Below, in pieces: positions 21,600-33,402 of a stretch of 64,000 nucleotides of DNA. The stretch comes from Hemileia vastatrix (taxonomy: Eukaryota; Basidiomycota; Pucciniomycetes; Pucciniales; Zaghouaniaceae), in the NCBI GenBank assembly GCA_030280995.1, contig JASXTE010000002.1, positions 12,968,683-13,032,682 on the forward strand, read 5' to 3'. The notes under the pieces were generated by a model. That model ran no database searches. It was not told the origin of the DNA and saw only the letters and a list, made by a program, of their open reading frames with translations. Each line of letters starts with the position of its first letter. Position 1 is the stretch's first letter. The position numbers and the translations under genes are program-made.

Positions 21600-24500
21600 T
21601 TAGACTTCGGCACTCCTGGTGCCTCTAGGATAGAACCGTTTCACTTGATCGGCTGCTACCCTCTTCTTCAATACTACTCCATCCAACTCTTCTAGCACAT
21701 ATGAACCGCCGGAAACTTGCTCCTTGATTTTATACGGTCCATTCCACCTATCTGCAAACATCTTTCCCCACTGACTTTCCAAACTCCTATTATACACCAG
21801 GACCATATCTCCTGGGTTCAAAGGTTTCCTTAATCGATGTGCCAACCGCTCATCCCAATATCTGACTGATTGATTTTGGATCTTCATCATCCGCAAATAT
21901 GCCTTTTCTAAATATTCTTCTTTCTTTTCTAACTGCATCATTCTTGCACACAATAATTCTTCAGTAGTTTTGAACGTGTCCCAGTCAACTCCAAGATATG
22001 ATTCAGCTTCTAAATCAACCGGTAAAACTGCTTTCTGTCCAAAAACAAGTTCATAAGGTGAAAATCCGGTCGTCCTTTTGGCAGTGATTCGATCAGCAAA
22101 TAAAACTAAAGGTAAATAGTGCCTCCACTTTTCGGCACTTGTCCCACACATTTTAACTAAAGCATCCTTAATAACTTGATGCCCTCTTTCAACCATGCCT
22201 TCAGCTTCAGGATAATATGGGGTTGCTACCCTAACCTTTGATCCAACTTTCAATACAGCCTCTTTAAACTCTGTCCCAAATTCAGGACCTCCATCTACCG
22301 TTACCAACTTCATCACCCCATACCTATATACCCAATTATTCAAAAAAAATTCTGCCACATTTTTGGCAGTTAAATTAATAAGAGGCGCTGCCTCTACCCA
22401 ACCAGATAAATCATCTCTGGCCACAATTAAATATTTATACCGTCCCTCTTTTATATGAACGGCATCTAAACTAACTCTTCCAAAGAGCGTATATTCACCG
22501 GTCGCGCGTCCAGGTTCTTTTGGCCTTAAATAACTTTGTCTTTGACATTCTTCGCATGACTGAACCCACTGTTTAACAGCCATCTTCATGCCAGGCCACC
22601 AAAATCAATCAGAAATTCTTCTAAACGTTTCTCCAACGCCTCTATGCCCGAGATCTTCATGCAGTGATTTCAAAACTAATTCCTGCCCCTTCTGTTGAGT
22701 TATAACTACTTGAGGATTTGGATACTTTCTCCTCATTAAACGTCGACCAGATAGGTAAAACATAGATGACTTCCTCTTTATAGCCACCCATTCATCGTCT
22801 TCACAATCTTCTGGCCTCTCTAAAGTCAACAAATATTTGACTAACAAAAAATAAAAACCAGTCTGACCCCAGACTTCATCTTGAAAATCGATTAATATAA
22901 CATCAATAGGGACTTCTCTATCACCAATATCACCTGCACATGAATGAGACAATAATCTTTGACCCCTAAATAAATCTTTAATCAAGCTATGTCGACTTTT
23001 TTCTTCTGAACCTTTGGATCCTTCGTAAACTGTATTCAAAAATACCTCTTTCTCTTTATCCACCTTTTTATTTAAATTCTCTAATTCTCCAACATATACA
23101 CCATTCCTTAACTTACTACTATCCCACACTACCAATCCATCTTCCTCTACATACACCACATCTTCTTCTACCTCCTCTCTTCCGAATTTATCTACACTTT
23201 TTCCAACACCTTTATTAACATAAAAACTATTTTCCAGTTTATCCTCTTGGTGGAGGTCATCAACACCATAATCTAAACACAATAGTCCTGCCAGTTTAAC
23301 CTCATGGGGGAGGTATGGAAAGTCTTCAGCTCCTTTAGTGCTGGCTTTGATAATAGGTATATCTTCATCGAACTCTTCTGAGTCTGAATCTTCTTCAGTG
23401 GGTGGTCTCCTTGATAAACCATCTGGCATAGTAAAAGTTTTGCCAGGCTTATGAACTAAATCAAACGAAAAATGTTGAATAAAAGCTACCCATCTCGTCA
23501 TGGGTGCGTTTGGTAAACTTGGGGAATTAATCATCTGGATTAACGATTTCGCATCCACTTGCAACTCAAAATGTTGCCCCCACAAAATATGCTGAAGTTT
23601 CTTCAGTATTTTTGCCACACCACATAATTCCAATTTTGGTTGAGAATATCTTGATTCGACCTCAGTAAATACTACTGATTCATACCTAACTGGCCTGATG
23701 TAACCAGCTTTATCCATCTGAGACAAAACCGCCCCAGCTGCAACCTGACTTGAATCAACTGCTAAATAAATTCTGCCAGAATCTTTTCCATAATCCAACT
23801 TGTGCAGGACTAAATCCTTCCCTACAACCTCCTTCAACTTCACAAACGCCTTCTCACACTCTTCATCCCACTCCCAGTCTGCATCCTTTCTCGTTAACCG
23901 CCTCAATGGAGCTGCCAATGAAGAAAAGTCCTTGATAAACATTCTAACATATACGCAAACGCCTAAAAACCCTCTGACTTTGGTCGTATTCTTGGGTCTT
24001 GGCCAGGACTGAATTTTGTTAACTTTCTTCTTGGACATAATTCTACCCTCTCTACATACCACATGGCCTAATATTTCTAAAGCTGGCACACAACATGAAA
24101 ATTTTGAACCTGAAATAGTTAAGCCAGCCTCTTCAATTCGATACAAGATTCTTTCTAAAGTAATTGCAAACTTCCCAAATGAATTTTCATATCCCGGGAT
24201 TCTCTTCCAACACCTGGTTATCATAGTCGGTTGTTGGTCCCTTAATTCCTCCATCATCTATAAAGATTCCAGCATATTGTGGAATTTCGTCTTGAAGGAT
24301 CCAAGCCATCTGGGCTTGATAAACTGCAACCGAATTTGTTGCTCCTTGAGGTAATCTTGTTAACTGTAAACGTCCTAGTGGCGTATCGAATGTAGTGAGA
24401 GGCCTTGAGTCCGGATGTAACTCTCTCTCATCATATCCACCCATAATATCTCCCAAACCATAACACACTCTCCCTGCAAATGCTTCAACAAACTCCTCAG

Positions 24501-25809
24501 CACTAGGCGGTATCCCAGCATCCTTTATTGTAACCCTATTTAATTCCCTAAGATCATGAACAACTCTAAGCTTGCCATTCGGTTTCTTGATACAAAATAC
24601 CGGACTAGAATAACTTGACGTTGATTGCTCATACAGTCCAGTGCGTATCCGTTCTCTGACAACTTCAATATAAGCTTCTTTCAATGCAGCCGGAATAGGA
24701 ATCGGTTTCTGCTGCCACGGTTCATGACATACCACAGGAATCTTGTAAGGCTCCCCATAAGAATGCTTCAACACACCCCTCTCCTCTTCTACAAAAGCAA
24801 TGGCCTTCTCTCGCTTGACCATCACATCCAACAACAACTTCTTCTCTTCTCCAGACAACCAACCATCAGGTCCAAAATTAACAACACCCAGTCTCTCAAA
24901 AGTGATTCTTGACGTCTCAGAAAATTCAGGCGGATTCTTTACCAAGGGACTTTCATAAGGATCTCTTGATAACCTTGGTCTTCTCAAAGGTGGATTTAAT
25001 TCAGCAGGTAGCGGTTCATTAATAGGTCAAACTTTATTTGCTACTTTCTTATATTTGGCTGCGTCCACATCTAAATAAGCTTGAGGTAAATCATTTACTT
25101 TTGTATCGCCATTAAAACTTTCATCAAATGAATCTTCTTCATTGCCAGAATCAGAATAAGAAAAATTAGAAAAATATTTTATTTCATTTTTAAATTTTAC
25201 CCTTTTCTCCTTTCCCTCGTCTAATTTATAAACAGATTTTCCAACACCTTGGCTTCCCTTATCCAACAGTAAATCACCCGTAAAGAAAGTCGACAGTTTA
25301 ACCTCTTGCTGGAGGACCGGAATTGAATTTTCACAAAAATTATTTTTTTGTGTTTTAATTATACTGAGATTTCTTATCGGATTTTGATGTGATATTTGCA
25401 GTTTACCCTCTTGCTGGAGGTCCAAAATAGAAGGAGATAATTGCAGTTTAACCTCTTGCTGGAGGTCCAAAATAGAAGGAGATACTTGCAGTTTAACCTC
25501 TTGCTGGAGGTCATAAAACATACCCTTCCAATTTTTATCCAACCTAATTTTGCCCATTTTGCCTTTTTTACCATTTTTAAATTTAATAGAAAAACAGGGT
25601 AAATCCAATAAACATATAGTAAAGTCCATAACGTATTTGCACTCCAAAGTAATATTAACAGAAAATAATTGAGAATCCACTTGAATTATCTCCAAGTGAG
25701 CTGACCTATTGCAATCCGGGATCTCATCCTGAGGAGAGATTACAACATTAGAGTGATCAGCCCCTGCTACCGCAAAAAATGAGGGCATCCATCCCTTTCC
25801 AACAAACAT
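21600..25809 (-). pseudogene. pol: E2 Pol, copy B (RT, RNase H, integrase)
   Basis: Minus strand, entered by -1 frameshift from gag. After a 260-residue spacer with repeated LQQEVKL units (25290-25515) come RT (boxes VHDLRELNR, LTRLPQGATNS, FIDDGGIKG), RNase H (YLAVDSSQVAAGAVLSQMD, LELCGVAKIL) and integrase (DDE as in copy A). The RT active site is FIDD rather than YxDD. Breaks are TGA 25027-25029 and TGA 22605-22607, where copy D has CGA at both, and one extra T at about 24172, which shifts the frame within the RT-RNase H connection. With D as reference, the rest of the frame is conserved. Confidence 0.9.
25767..25779 (-). promoter_or_regulatory. E2 gag-pol -1 frameshift site (copy B)
   Basis: On the element strand the end of gag reads CAT TTT TTG CGG TAG. 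T-TTT-TTG (25779-25773) is a slippery heptamer in gag phase, and a -1 slip enters the pol frame. The same heptamer is kept in copy D. I see no strong stem-loop just downstream, so the site rests on the heptamer, the overlap and the frame relation. Confidence 0.6.
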
Positions 25810-28376
25810 AATTCACCAGAAGCCGTCCGTTTAATATGCCGCTTCTTGGTGCAAACACAACACTGGCACAGAGTAGTAATCCCTGGCCGTGTTTCCCAAC
25901 CTTCATCTCCAGGAGGCACTAACCGCATATGTAACCTCCGCATATCTTCACCAGTGATCTCCAAACTAATCCCCATGCCAGCTTGATACCCTATCCTGGC
26001 CTCAAAATCCATCAAAAAAGGACCACCAAGAACAGTTTTGACTGCTCCTCTGGCCACATAAAAGTGAACCTTACCAACAGATCCACCAATGCCTAACCTG
26101 ACATGCTCAGCTGTACCCATCAGCTCTGTTGCATGCCCTCCAATACCTCTGAGGTTTCCCCCAGTTCCACTTTTAATTGGCAAGCCTATACTCGTTGCTT
26201 GCTCCAATGAAATTAAATTAATTTGAGACCCTGAATTGACCAAGGCCTTTACTTCTTTACCATTTAGAGTTACCACCAGGTAACCCAGGGGAGCAGAAAA
26301 ATGCGTATCTACATCTTCACCAAACTTTTCAGCATTTTCACAAATATATTCCACCTCTCCAGTGGAAACCCGACGCCTCGTCAAATGCTTCTTTTGCTTT
26401 TCAGCAAGGGCCGGACTAATCGTAAAAAACTCCCCTAAAGATAAGGGAATCTGCAGTTGATTCACCCTATTCAAAACTGCGTCCATCGCATTAGCTTGAC
26501 CAGAAACTACTGGCCGCTCATACTGGACCTTTGATTTAACAACCTTGGCCCTGGGTACCTCTTTAGGTCCAACCGAGCCATCTTCACCCCCCATTATAAC
26601 ATCTTCACTTTCTATAACCCTAACTCCGTCACCAGCTTCTTGCACTAATCCTGATCCATCGCTAGTCCTTCTTACTCCCTCCATTGGGATGGGACCGCTA
26701 AAACTTGGTCTGGGTAGAGACGCCAACGGTACGTCCTCCTCAGAATCCGAATCATCCTCTGGCATAGGCTCACCATTTAAATCAAACTTTCCATAACTAG
26801 GGGGCCCCATATCAGCAATCCCCTTCTGCATTTTATATAATTCGTCCTTAGAGTAAGGGTTCAATTTGTTGGCGGCAGTTTGAGCACTAGAATTCTTGTC
26901 CTTAGAGTAAGGGTTCACTTTGTTATTGGCCTTGCCAGGATTAGCCCTCAATTGGCTCTGAATGCTACTCTTCGCCTTAGTAGCAGCTGCTCTTCTAGCA
27001 GCATTAACATCGTATTTGCCAGCCATACAGCTACCCTCCACCTGGGCAACCGTCGCCAGCTCTAAACCACCAAAAGAAGTAGAAAATGTGGCTTTACTGA
27101 CCTCTTTCTCCTTGCCCTTGTCAGCTTTACCACCATTACCATTACCATTTTTGCCACTCTTGGCATTAACATCTTCATCCGTCACCTCTTCAAATCTGGC
27201 TCTCCTTTCAGCCGTTAAACTTCTTCTGACCAAATCAGAAGGAGACTGTCCATCACTGGGCTTGATGAACGAACCATCAGGAAATTTATAAACTTTACCA
27301 TCAAATAAAACTCGCCCAGCATCCATATCCTTATCAAGAGCAAAACAAACTGTTGCTCTGTGCCCCCTCCTATTACAATAGGAGCACACCTTTGGCTCAT
27401 CGTAGCCACCTCTATATCCATTACCACCATTCCCACCATTTCTCCCATTGCCTGGGAAGCGGTTACCGTTGTTATTGCCATTATAATTTCGAAGTTCATA
27501 ACCTCTGGATTGATAAGAAGTTGACGTCGACGAAGAAGCAATTGGGGCCTTATTGGCCTTCTGAGTCTCTTGAACAAATATTTTTAATTGTTTCGTTAAA
27601 TCGGCCAAGTGATCGACCATCTTATTATCTACATTACCCTCAACTTTAGCAGCAGGTAATCCCATTTGAGCCTTCTTGGCCTCCTGGGCTTTGACCATAA
27701 TATCGTTGTTTTTGGCCAAAACCTCGCTAACCTTGCTAACAAATTGAGTGCAAGACTCTTGATATTTGTCCAACGCCAATAACTTGAGATGGGCCTGAAT
27801 GTTTTCTTTGATAACCTCCAGAGCCGGCAGTTTCTGCTCACCATTAGGCAGTTCCTTCATCAAATCTTTTCTTGAAAGATCCTTCAAGACGTCCATTCGA
27901 ATATCCCTGCTGCATGCTGTCCAAAACAAATCTTTTGCTTGGTTCTCATGCACTAACTCGTCCACCAGTATGAGATATTCCACCACTTCATCAAACTGAA
28001 CACATAGCTTTTTGAAGTCAGCCATAGAAGAAACTCCACCTTTTGCTTGCCAGTCTCCAACAATTTTATTGAGGTCCATCATAGTAAACCTAACACCCCA
28101 TCTATCAACCATAGCTTTAGAAAGCTTAACCCAATCCTTGTCCTTGAATGCCTGCATAGCAATAACCTCTTTTTCCACCTCCCTATCAGCAATAAAAAAC
28201 CTAACTTGCTTCACCATATCCACATGGGAAGCACCATCAACAGCAGCAGCAGCTTCATACCTGCTAATGAACCATTTAACCTCCTCCCCATCAAATTTTG
28301 GGCCATCCCAAGAAACAATTCTAACTGAGGTAGTAAGAGGGTTAGAAGATCCAGAAGCAACAGAAGAAGAAGACAT
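25767..28376 (-). CDS. gag: E2 Gag-protease, copy B (869 residues)
   Basis: A single intact ORF from ATG 28376. The N-terminal ~250 residues are helical capsid-like sequence (FDGEEVKWFISRYEAAA, AMVDRWGVRF). Next come a Gly/Asn/Arg-rich stretch and a zinc knuckle CSYCNRRGHRATVC (about 27347-27388), then a low-complexity linker. A retropepsin-like domain (KALVNSGSQINLIS, near 26210-26250) and a second Cys-rich segment near the C-terminus (CQCCVCTKK) follow. In copy D the protease motif is LVDSGSQ; the Asp-to-Asn change here (codon 26237-26235) removes the catalytic residue and is a CpG transition. The ORF overlaps pol by 43 bases. Confidence 0.9.
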   Translation of the reverse strand: MSSSSVASGSSNPLTTSVRIVSWDGPKFDGEEVKWFISRYEAAAAVDGASHVDMVKQVRFFIADREVEKEVIAMQAFKDKDWVKLSKAMVDRWGVRFTMMDLNKIVGDWQAKGGVSSMADFKKLCVQFDEVVEYLILVDELVHENQAKDLFWTACSRDIRMDVLKDLSRKDLMKELPNGEQKLPALEVIKENIQAHLKLLALDKYQESCTQFVSKVSEVLAKNNDIMVKAQEAKKAQMGLPAAKVEGNVDNKMVDHLADLTKQLKIFVQETQKANKAPIASSSTSTSYQSRGYELRNYNGNNNGNRFPGNGRNGGNGGNGYRGGYDEPKVCSYCNRRGHRATVCFALDKDMDAGRVLFDGKVYKFPDGSFIKPSDGQSPSDLVRRSLTAERRARFEEVTDEDVNAKSGKNGNGNGGKADKGKEKEVSKATFSTSFGGLELATVAQVEGSCMAGKYDVNAARRAAATKAKSSIQSQLRANPGKANNKVNPYSKDKNSSAQTAANKLNPYSKDELYKMQKGIADMGPPSYGKFDLNGEPMPEDDSDSEEDVPLASLPRPSFSGPIPMEGVRRTSDGSGLVQEAGDGVRVIESEDVIMGGEDGSVGPKEVPRAKVVKSKVQYERPVVSGQANAMDAVLNRVNQLQIPLSLGEFFTISPALAEKQKKHLTRRRVSTGEVEYICENAEKFGEDVDTHFSAPLGYLVVTLNGKEVKALVNSGSQINLISLEQATSIGLPIKSGTGGNLRGIGGHATELMGTAEHVRLGIGGSVGKVHFYVARGAVKTVLGGPFLMDFEARIGYQAGMGISLEITGEDMRRLHMRLVPPGDEGWETRPGITTLCQCCVCTKKRHIKRTASGELCLLERDGCPHFLR

Positions 28377-28554
28377 CCCAATAAGTAATGAAAAGCGTTA
28401 ACAATCGATAAAATAACAAGCCTCTTGCAGGCCAATAACAAAATCCAATTAGAGTTCCAGAAAATAAGCCTCTTGCAGGCTAATAACGTTCTTGATCCAA
28501 GTAAGTCTTTTAAAGAAAGCTAGAGAAATCGAACCCCACGTTGGGCGCCAACTA
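28377..28554 (-). other. E2 leader with tRNA-Lys primer site and two small hairpins (copy B)
   Basis: Between the 5' LTR and gag. The element strand reads TGGCGCCCAACGTGGGG at 28550-28534, the exact 17-base complement of the 3' end of a eukaryotic tRNA-Lys(CUU) including CCA. It lies 4 bases inside the LTR. Nearer gag, two near-identical hairpins (GCCT-CTTGC-AGGC at 28420-28432 and 28468-28480) are candidate packaging or translation elements. The tRNA identity comes from remembered tRNA sequences. Confidence 0.8.
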
Positions 28555-29635
28555 TGGTAAGGTAAACTCTTACAGTCGCCTTGCTGTAAGCAGAATCTGG
28601 AGGAGATGTGTGGATTTAGCTGAAAACCCCGTCCTTCCAATAAAAATAACAAAATGGGAATTCTAAATCACTAAGCTAACCAATCTACTTGAATCTGATT
28701 GATAAAAATAATGAAACTCTAAAATATTTAACGCTTATTGAGATTTAATGATTGTAGCTGTTGAGAAAAGAAATACAGATAACAACAATTAAGGTGTACC
28801 AGTGAAAGATCTGAAAAGATTGACTTTTATGTTTTTATAATAATTTAAATTTATATGAGACAGCAATAATCAAGTCCCAGCGATGAAGACCTTTCTAAAG
28901 ATACCCTATATGAAGTGTGTTTTTAATTGTTGAATAGTATTTCTAAAATGTTAAATATAAAAAATATAAAGTTATAAGGGTATTACAATTTATTTAATTT
29001 GTTGAGTAATAAAAAATGAGACCGTGGTGGTTAATGATTAAGCTGTATGATGTGTCCCCCCTCTCAATTTCGAGTTTGAGAAGCGCTTAAGTATTCCTAG
29101 TCACGTGCCTAAGTTTTCCCCTCCAGAGCTCTTCCAGAGTCAATCCGGAGTCCGTCCGGACGTCCGGACTCAATTAGAACCTTAAAACTATAATAAAAAA
29201 TCTAGAAAAATTACACATAATAGAGCTACTTCCCGTTTACATACCAAACTAATTTTCGTAGTCTGCGCAGCTCTAATTACCCCGTGAAAATTCATCAAAG
29301 TTAAGTAATTTTTGAAAACGTAAATATTTCTATAAAACTTTAAAATTCATTTAAAAATATAAGAAAAATAGTAAAAATTCTGGGAAAATTTCCCAAGGTT
29401 CTTGAGTGACTCGACTTAATACTTATAAATTTTTCAGACCGTAAAAATAAGTTTTCTCCGTAAAATAAATTGTTTTCGTGTAGGCATCCGCTCGTGACCA
29501 ATTTCTTCATATTTAAAACTCAAATAAATTAAATAAAACCCTTTTATATATAAAAAAAATAATAACGCCAATCTTGCACGCCGTAATAACTCCATTTACA
29601 TATTTAGGTGCCGTACTAAACTTTAGGCTACCACA
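28555..29635 (-). repeat. E2 LTR shared by copies B (5') and C (3')
   Basis: 1,081 bp with the same ends as the A and D LTRs. The CGG array is contracted to about 34 bases (29137-29170). One side abuts B's primer site and the other abuts C's PPT, so a single LTR joins two elements head-to-tail, as expected from LTR-LTR recombination. The U5-end hairpin CTTACAG/CTGTAAG is at 28569-28590. Confidence 0.93.
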
Positions 29636-29645
29636 TCCTCCCTCC

Positions 29646-30869
29646 AATCGAGAATGTCCCCATTCTTATAACTTTGCATAAGTGGTTGAGAAATTCCAAA
29701 AGAATTATCTTTTCTAATAAAATAATTTGATAAATTTGTTTTAGCTGGTCTTCTTTTAAATCTTTATAATAAAAACGTTGTTTCTTCTTCTCTGGCTTGA
29801 TATAACATAAAATAAAATAATATAAATCTTGTGATGATTCCACTACTGAGAGCAAGGTTTGAATCCCTTCAGACTCCCATATACCAGTCTTCCTTATTGT
29901 CACAGCATTGAGAGAGTGGATCTTCCTATGAGCCGAATACTCCTGATTCCAACCTCATAGGGCCCCCCACTGAGCCGAATTCTATGATTCCAATCTCGCC
30001 ATAAGGTCCTTCAAGCTTCACACCAAAAAAATGGCCTAACTATGAGGCACTAAAAAAAATCATTCCCTAAAATCCAACTACCATCCTAACTTCTGATTCC
30101 TTCATCACAATTTTCAAACTTTGCTATACAGCAAACCCATAAAATACTTTTGCCAGGCTTCCAATAATAATATTAACTTTAGACCATGTTAAAGCGCCAC
30201 AAATTTTACCTGATTAACCATTATGCTTTCCTTAGCATCATCACCACCTAAAATTTTAGCCTCCTAAAGCTTATCAACACCCAATTCCAGAAATAATTGA
30301 ATAACCAGTTTAGAGTCTTAGTGGACAGTGATAAATTAAAAGATTGAATTGAGTTATCCAAACAAGATTGACATTCCAGTTTAAAGTCTTGGTGGACCAA
30401 ACATATAATCAATTGCCAGTTTATGGTCTTGGTGGACCAAAGATCGTTTAAGTGCATAAATATCTTGATATATTCCTAAGTAAGGCCTAGGCTTGACCAG
30501 AGATTGAATAAATTTGATAATCCAGTTTAATGTCATAGTGGACCAAACATTTGATCGACAAGTAATCCAGTATAAGGCCATAGTGGTCCAATGAATGTTG
30601 AATTATCCTGCAGATATTAATTTTCCAGTTTAAAGTCATAGTAGACTAAAACAATGAATGAACTACCAGTTTAAAGTCATGGTGGACCAAACATTTAATC
30701 GATAAGAAATCCAGTTTAAGGTCATGGTGGACCCAACACTTGATAATAGTCCAGTTTAAGGTCTTGGTGGACCTAACAACTTCTCTATCCTTGAACCCAG
30801 ATTTTGCCACCAGCTTTCTTCATCCTAGTTTCAAGTTTTCTTCTTCACAAAAAAATATCCCCTAACAAG
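29646..30869 (+). other. E2 accessory region upstream of gene II (copy C)
   Basis: Nearly identical to 11325-12548 of copy A, with a gene I stub at 29692-29717 and the hairpin array at about 30313-30774. No additional features seen. Confidence 0.7.
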
Positions 30870-31883
30870 ATGAAACCTTCTGACTTCATTGCTTCAGCTG
30901 ATCAATCTTGCAAATACTGTGCCTTCACCCATAGGGAATGTATCTTCTCTTTTAACTGGCAAAAGCACACTTATAACAGGGCCTGTTTATCCTGCTATGA
31001 GAAGAAAAGAAAATGTTCTGGCTTGAACTGTGGTTCTTTCCCCATCACTGCTACTAGCTTCGCCGCCTTCTGCAAACCTCTTCCTTCTTCTTCACCTTCT
31101 ACTCCACCCCCTATTCCATCAACCTCTAAAGATCCCATCCCTTTTTCTCCATCAGCCTATTTAAATCTTTCTCCATCACCTAATCCTCTGGGTCCTTCTC
31201 TCCAATCTAGACTTGCTGCTACTCCCCCAAGAACTCTTGCTGCTCCCAGGCCCATGCTTCAACCTTCTAAAAATTCTTCTCCTTCTTCCAACATCTTGAA
31301 GCACAAAAGGTCCTATAATAGCCAGCAGTCTTCATCTTCTCTTGTATCATCCAAAAGGCCCAGAACATCTACTTCAAACACCAAAACCAACACCAGTCCT
31401 CCTCATCTATCAAAAATAAAAAATCCTTTTCTAAACATAAAAAATCCCACTCCATTACCAAGTAAGCCATTTATCTATGATCATGATAGTGTTGACACAG
31501 GTTAGTTGTCTCTTTTTATTTTCTTAATCTTCAGGTTTTAATTTGCTGATATTTTAATTTGATAAGCGTCCACCGGTTCTCCAATTTCATATTCTGCTTA
31601 TGAACTACCAGAACCTAATCCAAGCTTCCCTAGAGTTCCAATTCACCTAGTGTCTGAAAAGCTTTTTGCTAATTTTAATAACCTTATCGCTTATTTCCAA
31701 CGATACCCGCCCTCTGATAGATCAGAATCTTGGATGAGAGAGCAACTGTTAAGAGACCTTTTCAAAATAGCCAACTGGCTTCAACACTATCGTGACCGTG
31801 AAATAAGATTCGAATCCCAGGAAATCGATCAAGGTCCTTCTAAATTTTCTAATTTCGATTCTTCAAAAGATAACAACCCTTGA
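30870..31883 (+). CDS. E2 antisense gene II, copy C
   Basis: Exons 30870-31500 and 31567-31883, with intron 31501-31566. The product is 315 residues and differs from copy A by an Ala-to-Pro change (APRAM to APRPM) among very few others. The cluster cysteines, splice sites and stop are all intact. It is almost the only coding content left in this truncated copy. Confidence 0.72.
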
Positions 31884-33204
31884 TGGTGTTCTTCCTGGTA
31901 TGTAGCTTTCTTGAATAATGTTTGAAAAATAAAATATAAACATCTAAACTACCTAAAACTAAAATACCTTTTATTATTATTATTTTATTTTTTTTAACTT
32001 TACTTATTTTTATTTTTTTATTTTTATTTTTATTTTTATTTTTTAGTTATTTTATTATTATTATTATTATTTTTTTACCATTTTAAATAAAAGATTTTTT
32101 TTTTTTATTTTTTTTAATTTTAATTTTTTTTTTTTTTAAAAAAGATAGTTTTGAAATAAAAGTTAAAATTTAATTTTTAAAGAAAGATAAACGAATGTGA
32201 AAAGAAAAATAAAAAAAGTAATAATAATTTTTTTTTTTTTTTTTTTTTTAAAATAAAATTTTAAAAGATGCCCCCCGGCCATTTGATGAGCCGTACCCTT
32301 GACATCATACCCACATCCAAGTGCAACTTAATGTGGTTACACAATTTTGAGAAATTGAAAAGAAAATAAAATAAATGAAAGTTTTTAGAAGATAATTTTT
32401 ATAATGATGATCACTGGGTGGGCTCCCTCCAATTTATAAAAATGATTAGAGACCACCAGTGAGCATCACCTTTACAATAATTCATAATATATATTAAAGA
32501 AAAGAAATCACAATCTAACATAAAAAAAATCAAAAACAAAATAAAATAAAAAAATCTTGAATCCGGCGTTGAGAGCGGTGTCTCTTGATTCGTTCCAGTT
32601 TATAGTCTTAGTGGACTTCCTATAATTAAAAGACAAAGCCAGGATTCAACTAGAAACAGGGAAAATTTTGGAAACGAACATTATGGGGTAATTGTGTATA
32701 GAGAAGCCAGCCCATCAATTACCCCCACACTTGCCAATATTAAATTAAGAAGGTTCCCCTGTGAACACTTCTTCCAATAAATTTTAAAATTTTTCCAACA
32801 CTATCTTCACCCATATTTTAAGAATTTTAAATTTTGAAAATTTTCAATGAAGGTTTTCTCGTATTTCGTTATGTTTCATCTCAGTTTCGTTGCCCATATG
32901 CAGTGTAACGATAGTAAATTATTTGATAAAAAAAAAGATAGTTTATCCTTGTTGCAGAGGTATTCATAAAATTTTGTTGATATCATAGTTTATCCTCATT
33001 TCGGAGGTATAAATTTAATAAAAGTCATTAAAATTGTAGTTTATCCTCATTTTGGAGTTCGTCCATATAATTTCATAAATGTCATAGTTTATCCTCATTG
33101 CGGAGGAATCCATAAAGTTTCATTGATATCATAGTTTATCCTCATTGCGGAGGTATAAAATTTGATAAATGTCATTAAAATTGTAGTTTATCCTCATTTC
33201 GGAG
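31884..33204. other. E2 spacer between gene II and integrase (copy C)
   Basis: T-rich tracts (31970-32260), the conserved non-coding block and the hairpin array (32938-33204), as in copies A and B. No ORF supported. Confidence 0.7.
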
Positions 33205-33402
33205 TTAGACTTCGGCACTCCTGGTGCCTCTAGGATAGAACCGTTTCACTTGATCGGCTGCTACCCTCTTCTTCAATACTACTCCATCCAACTCTTCTAG
33301 CACATATGAACCGCCGGAAACTTGCTCCTTGATTTTATACGGTCCATTCCACCTATCTGCAAACATCTTTCCCCACTGACTTTCCAAACTCCTATTATAC
33401 AC
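33205..33402 (-). pseudogene. pol: E2 integrase C-terminal fragment (copy C)
   Basis: 65 codons from YNRSLESQWGKMFADRW to the normal integrase stop; everything upstream is lost at the junction with copy D. Non-functional. Confidence 0.9.

Larger units (their letters stand above)
17076..29635 (-). mobile_element. E2 copy B: most complete copy, with both antisense genes
   Basis: Order on the + strand: partial 3' LTR (17076-17307), PPT, gene I, hairpin array, gene II, second hairpin array, pol, gag, leader with PBS, 5' LTR (28555-29635). The internal region is about 11.2 kb, large for gypsy. Damage consists of two Pol TGA codons (25027, 22605), a one-base insertion near 24172, and an Asp-to-Asn change at the protease active site. 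Its 5' LTR also serves as the 3' LTR of copy C. Confidence 0.88.
29636..33402 (-). mobile_element. E2 copy C: accessory region plus integrase C-terminus (truncated)
   Basis: PPT (29636-29645), accessory region, gene II, hairpin arrays and only the last 65 residues of integrase. It breaks at 33402/33403 and joins the hairpin array of copy D. Its structure follows copy A, including the same gene I deletion. Confidence 0.85.

Noticed and set aside
26962..27291. 109-codon + strand ORF opposite E2 gag (also at 41276-41605)
   Set aside because: Mirror of the Gly/Lys-rich gag coding sequence. It is conserved only because gag is; no cysteine cluster or splice structure.
28555..29635. Solo LTR interpretation
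   Set aside because: Its two sides match a PBS and a PPT of adjoining internal regions, so it is a shared LTR between two elements.
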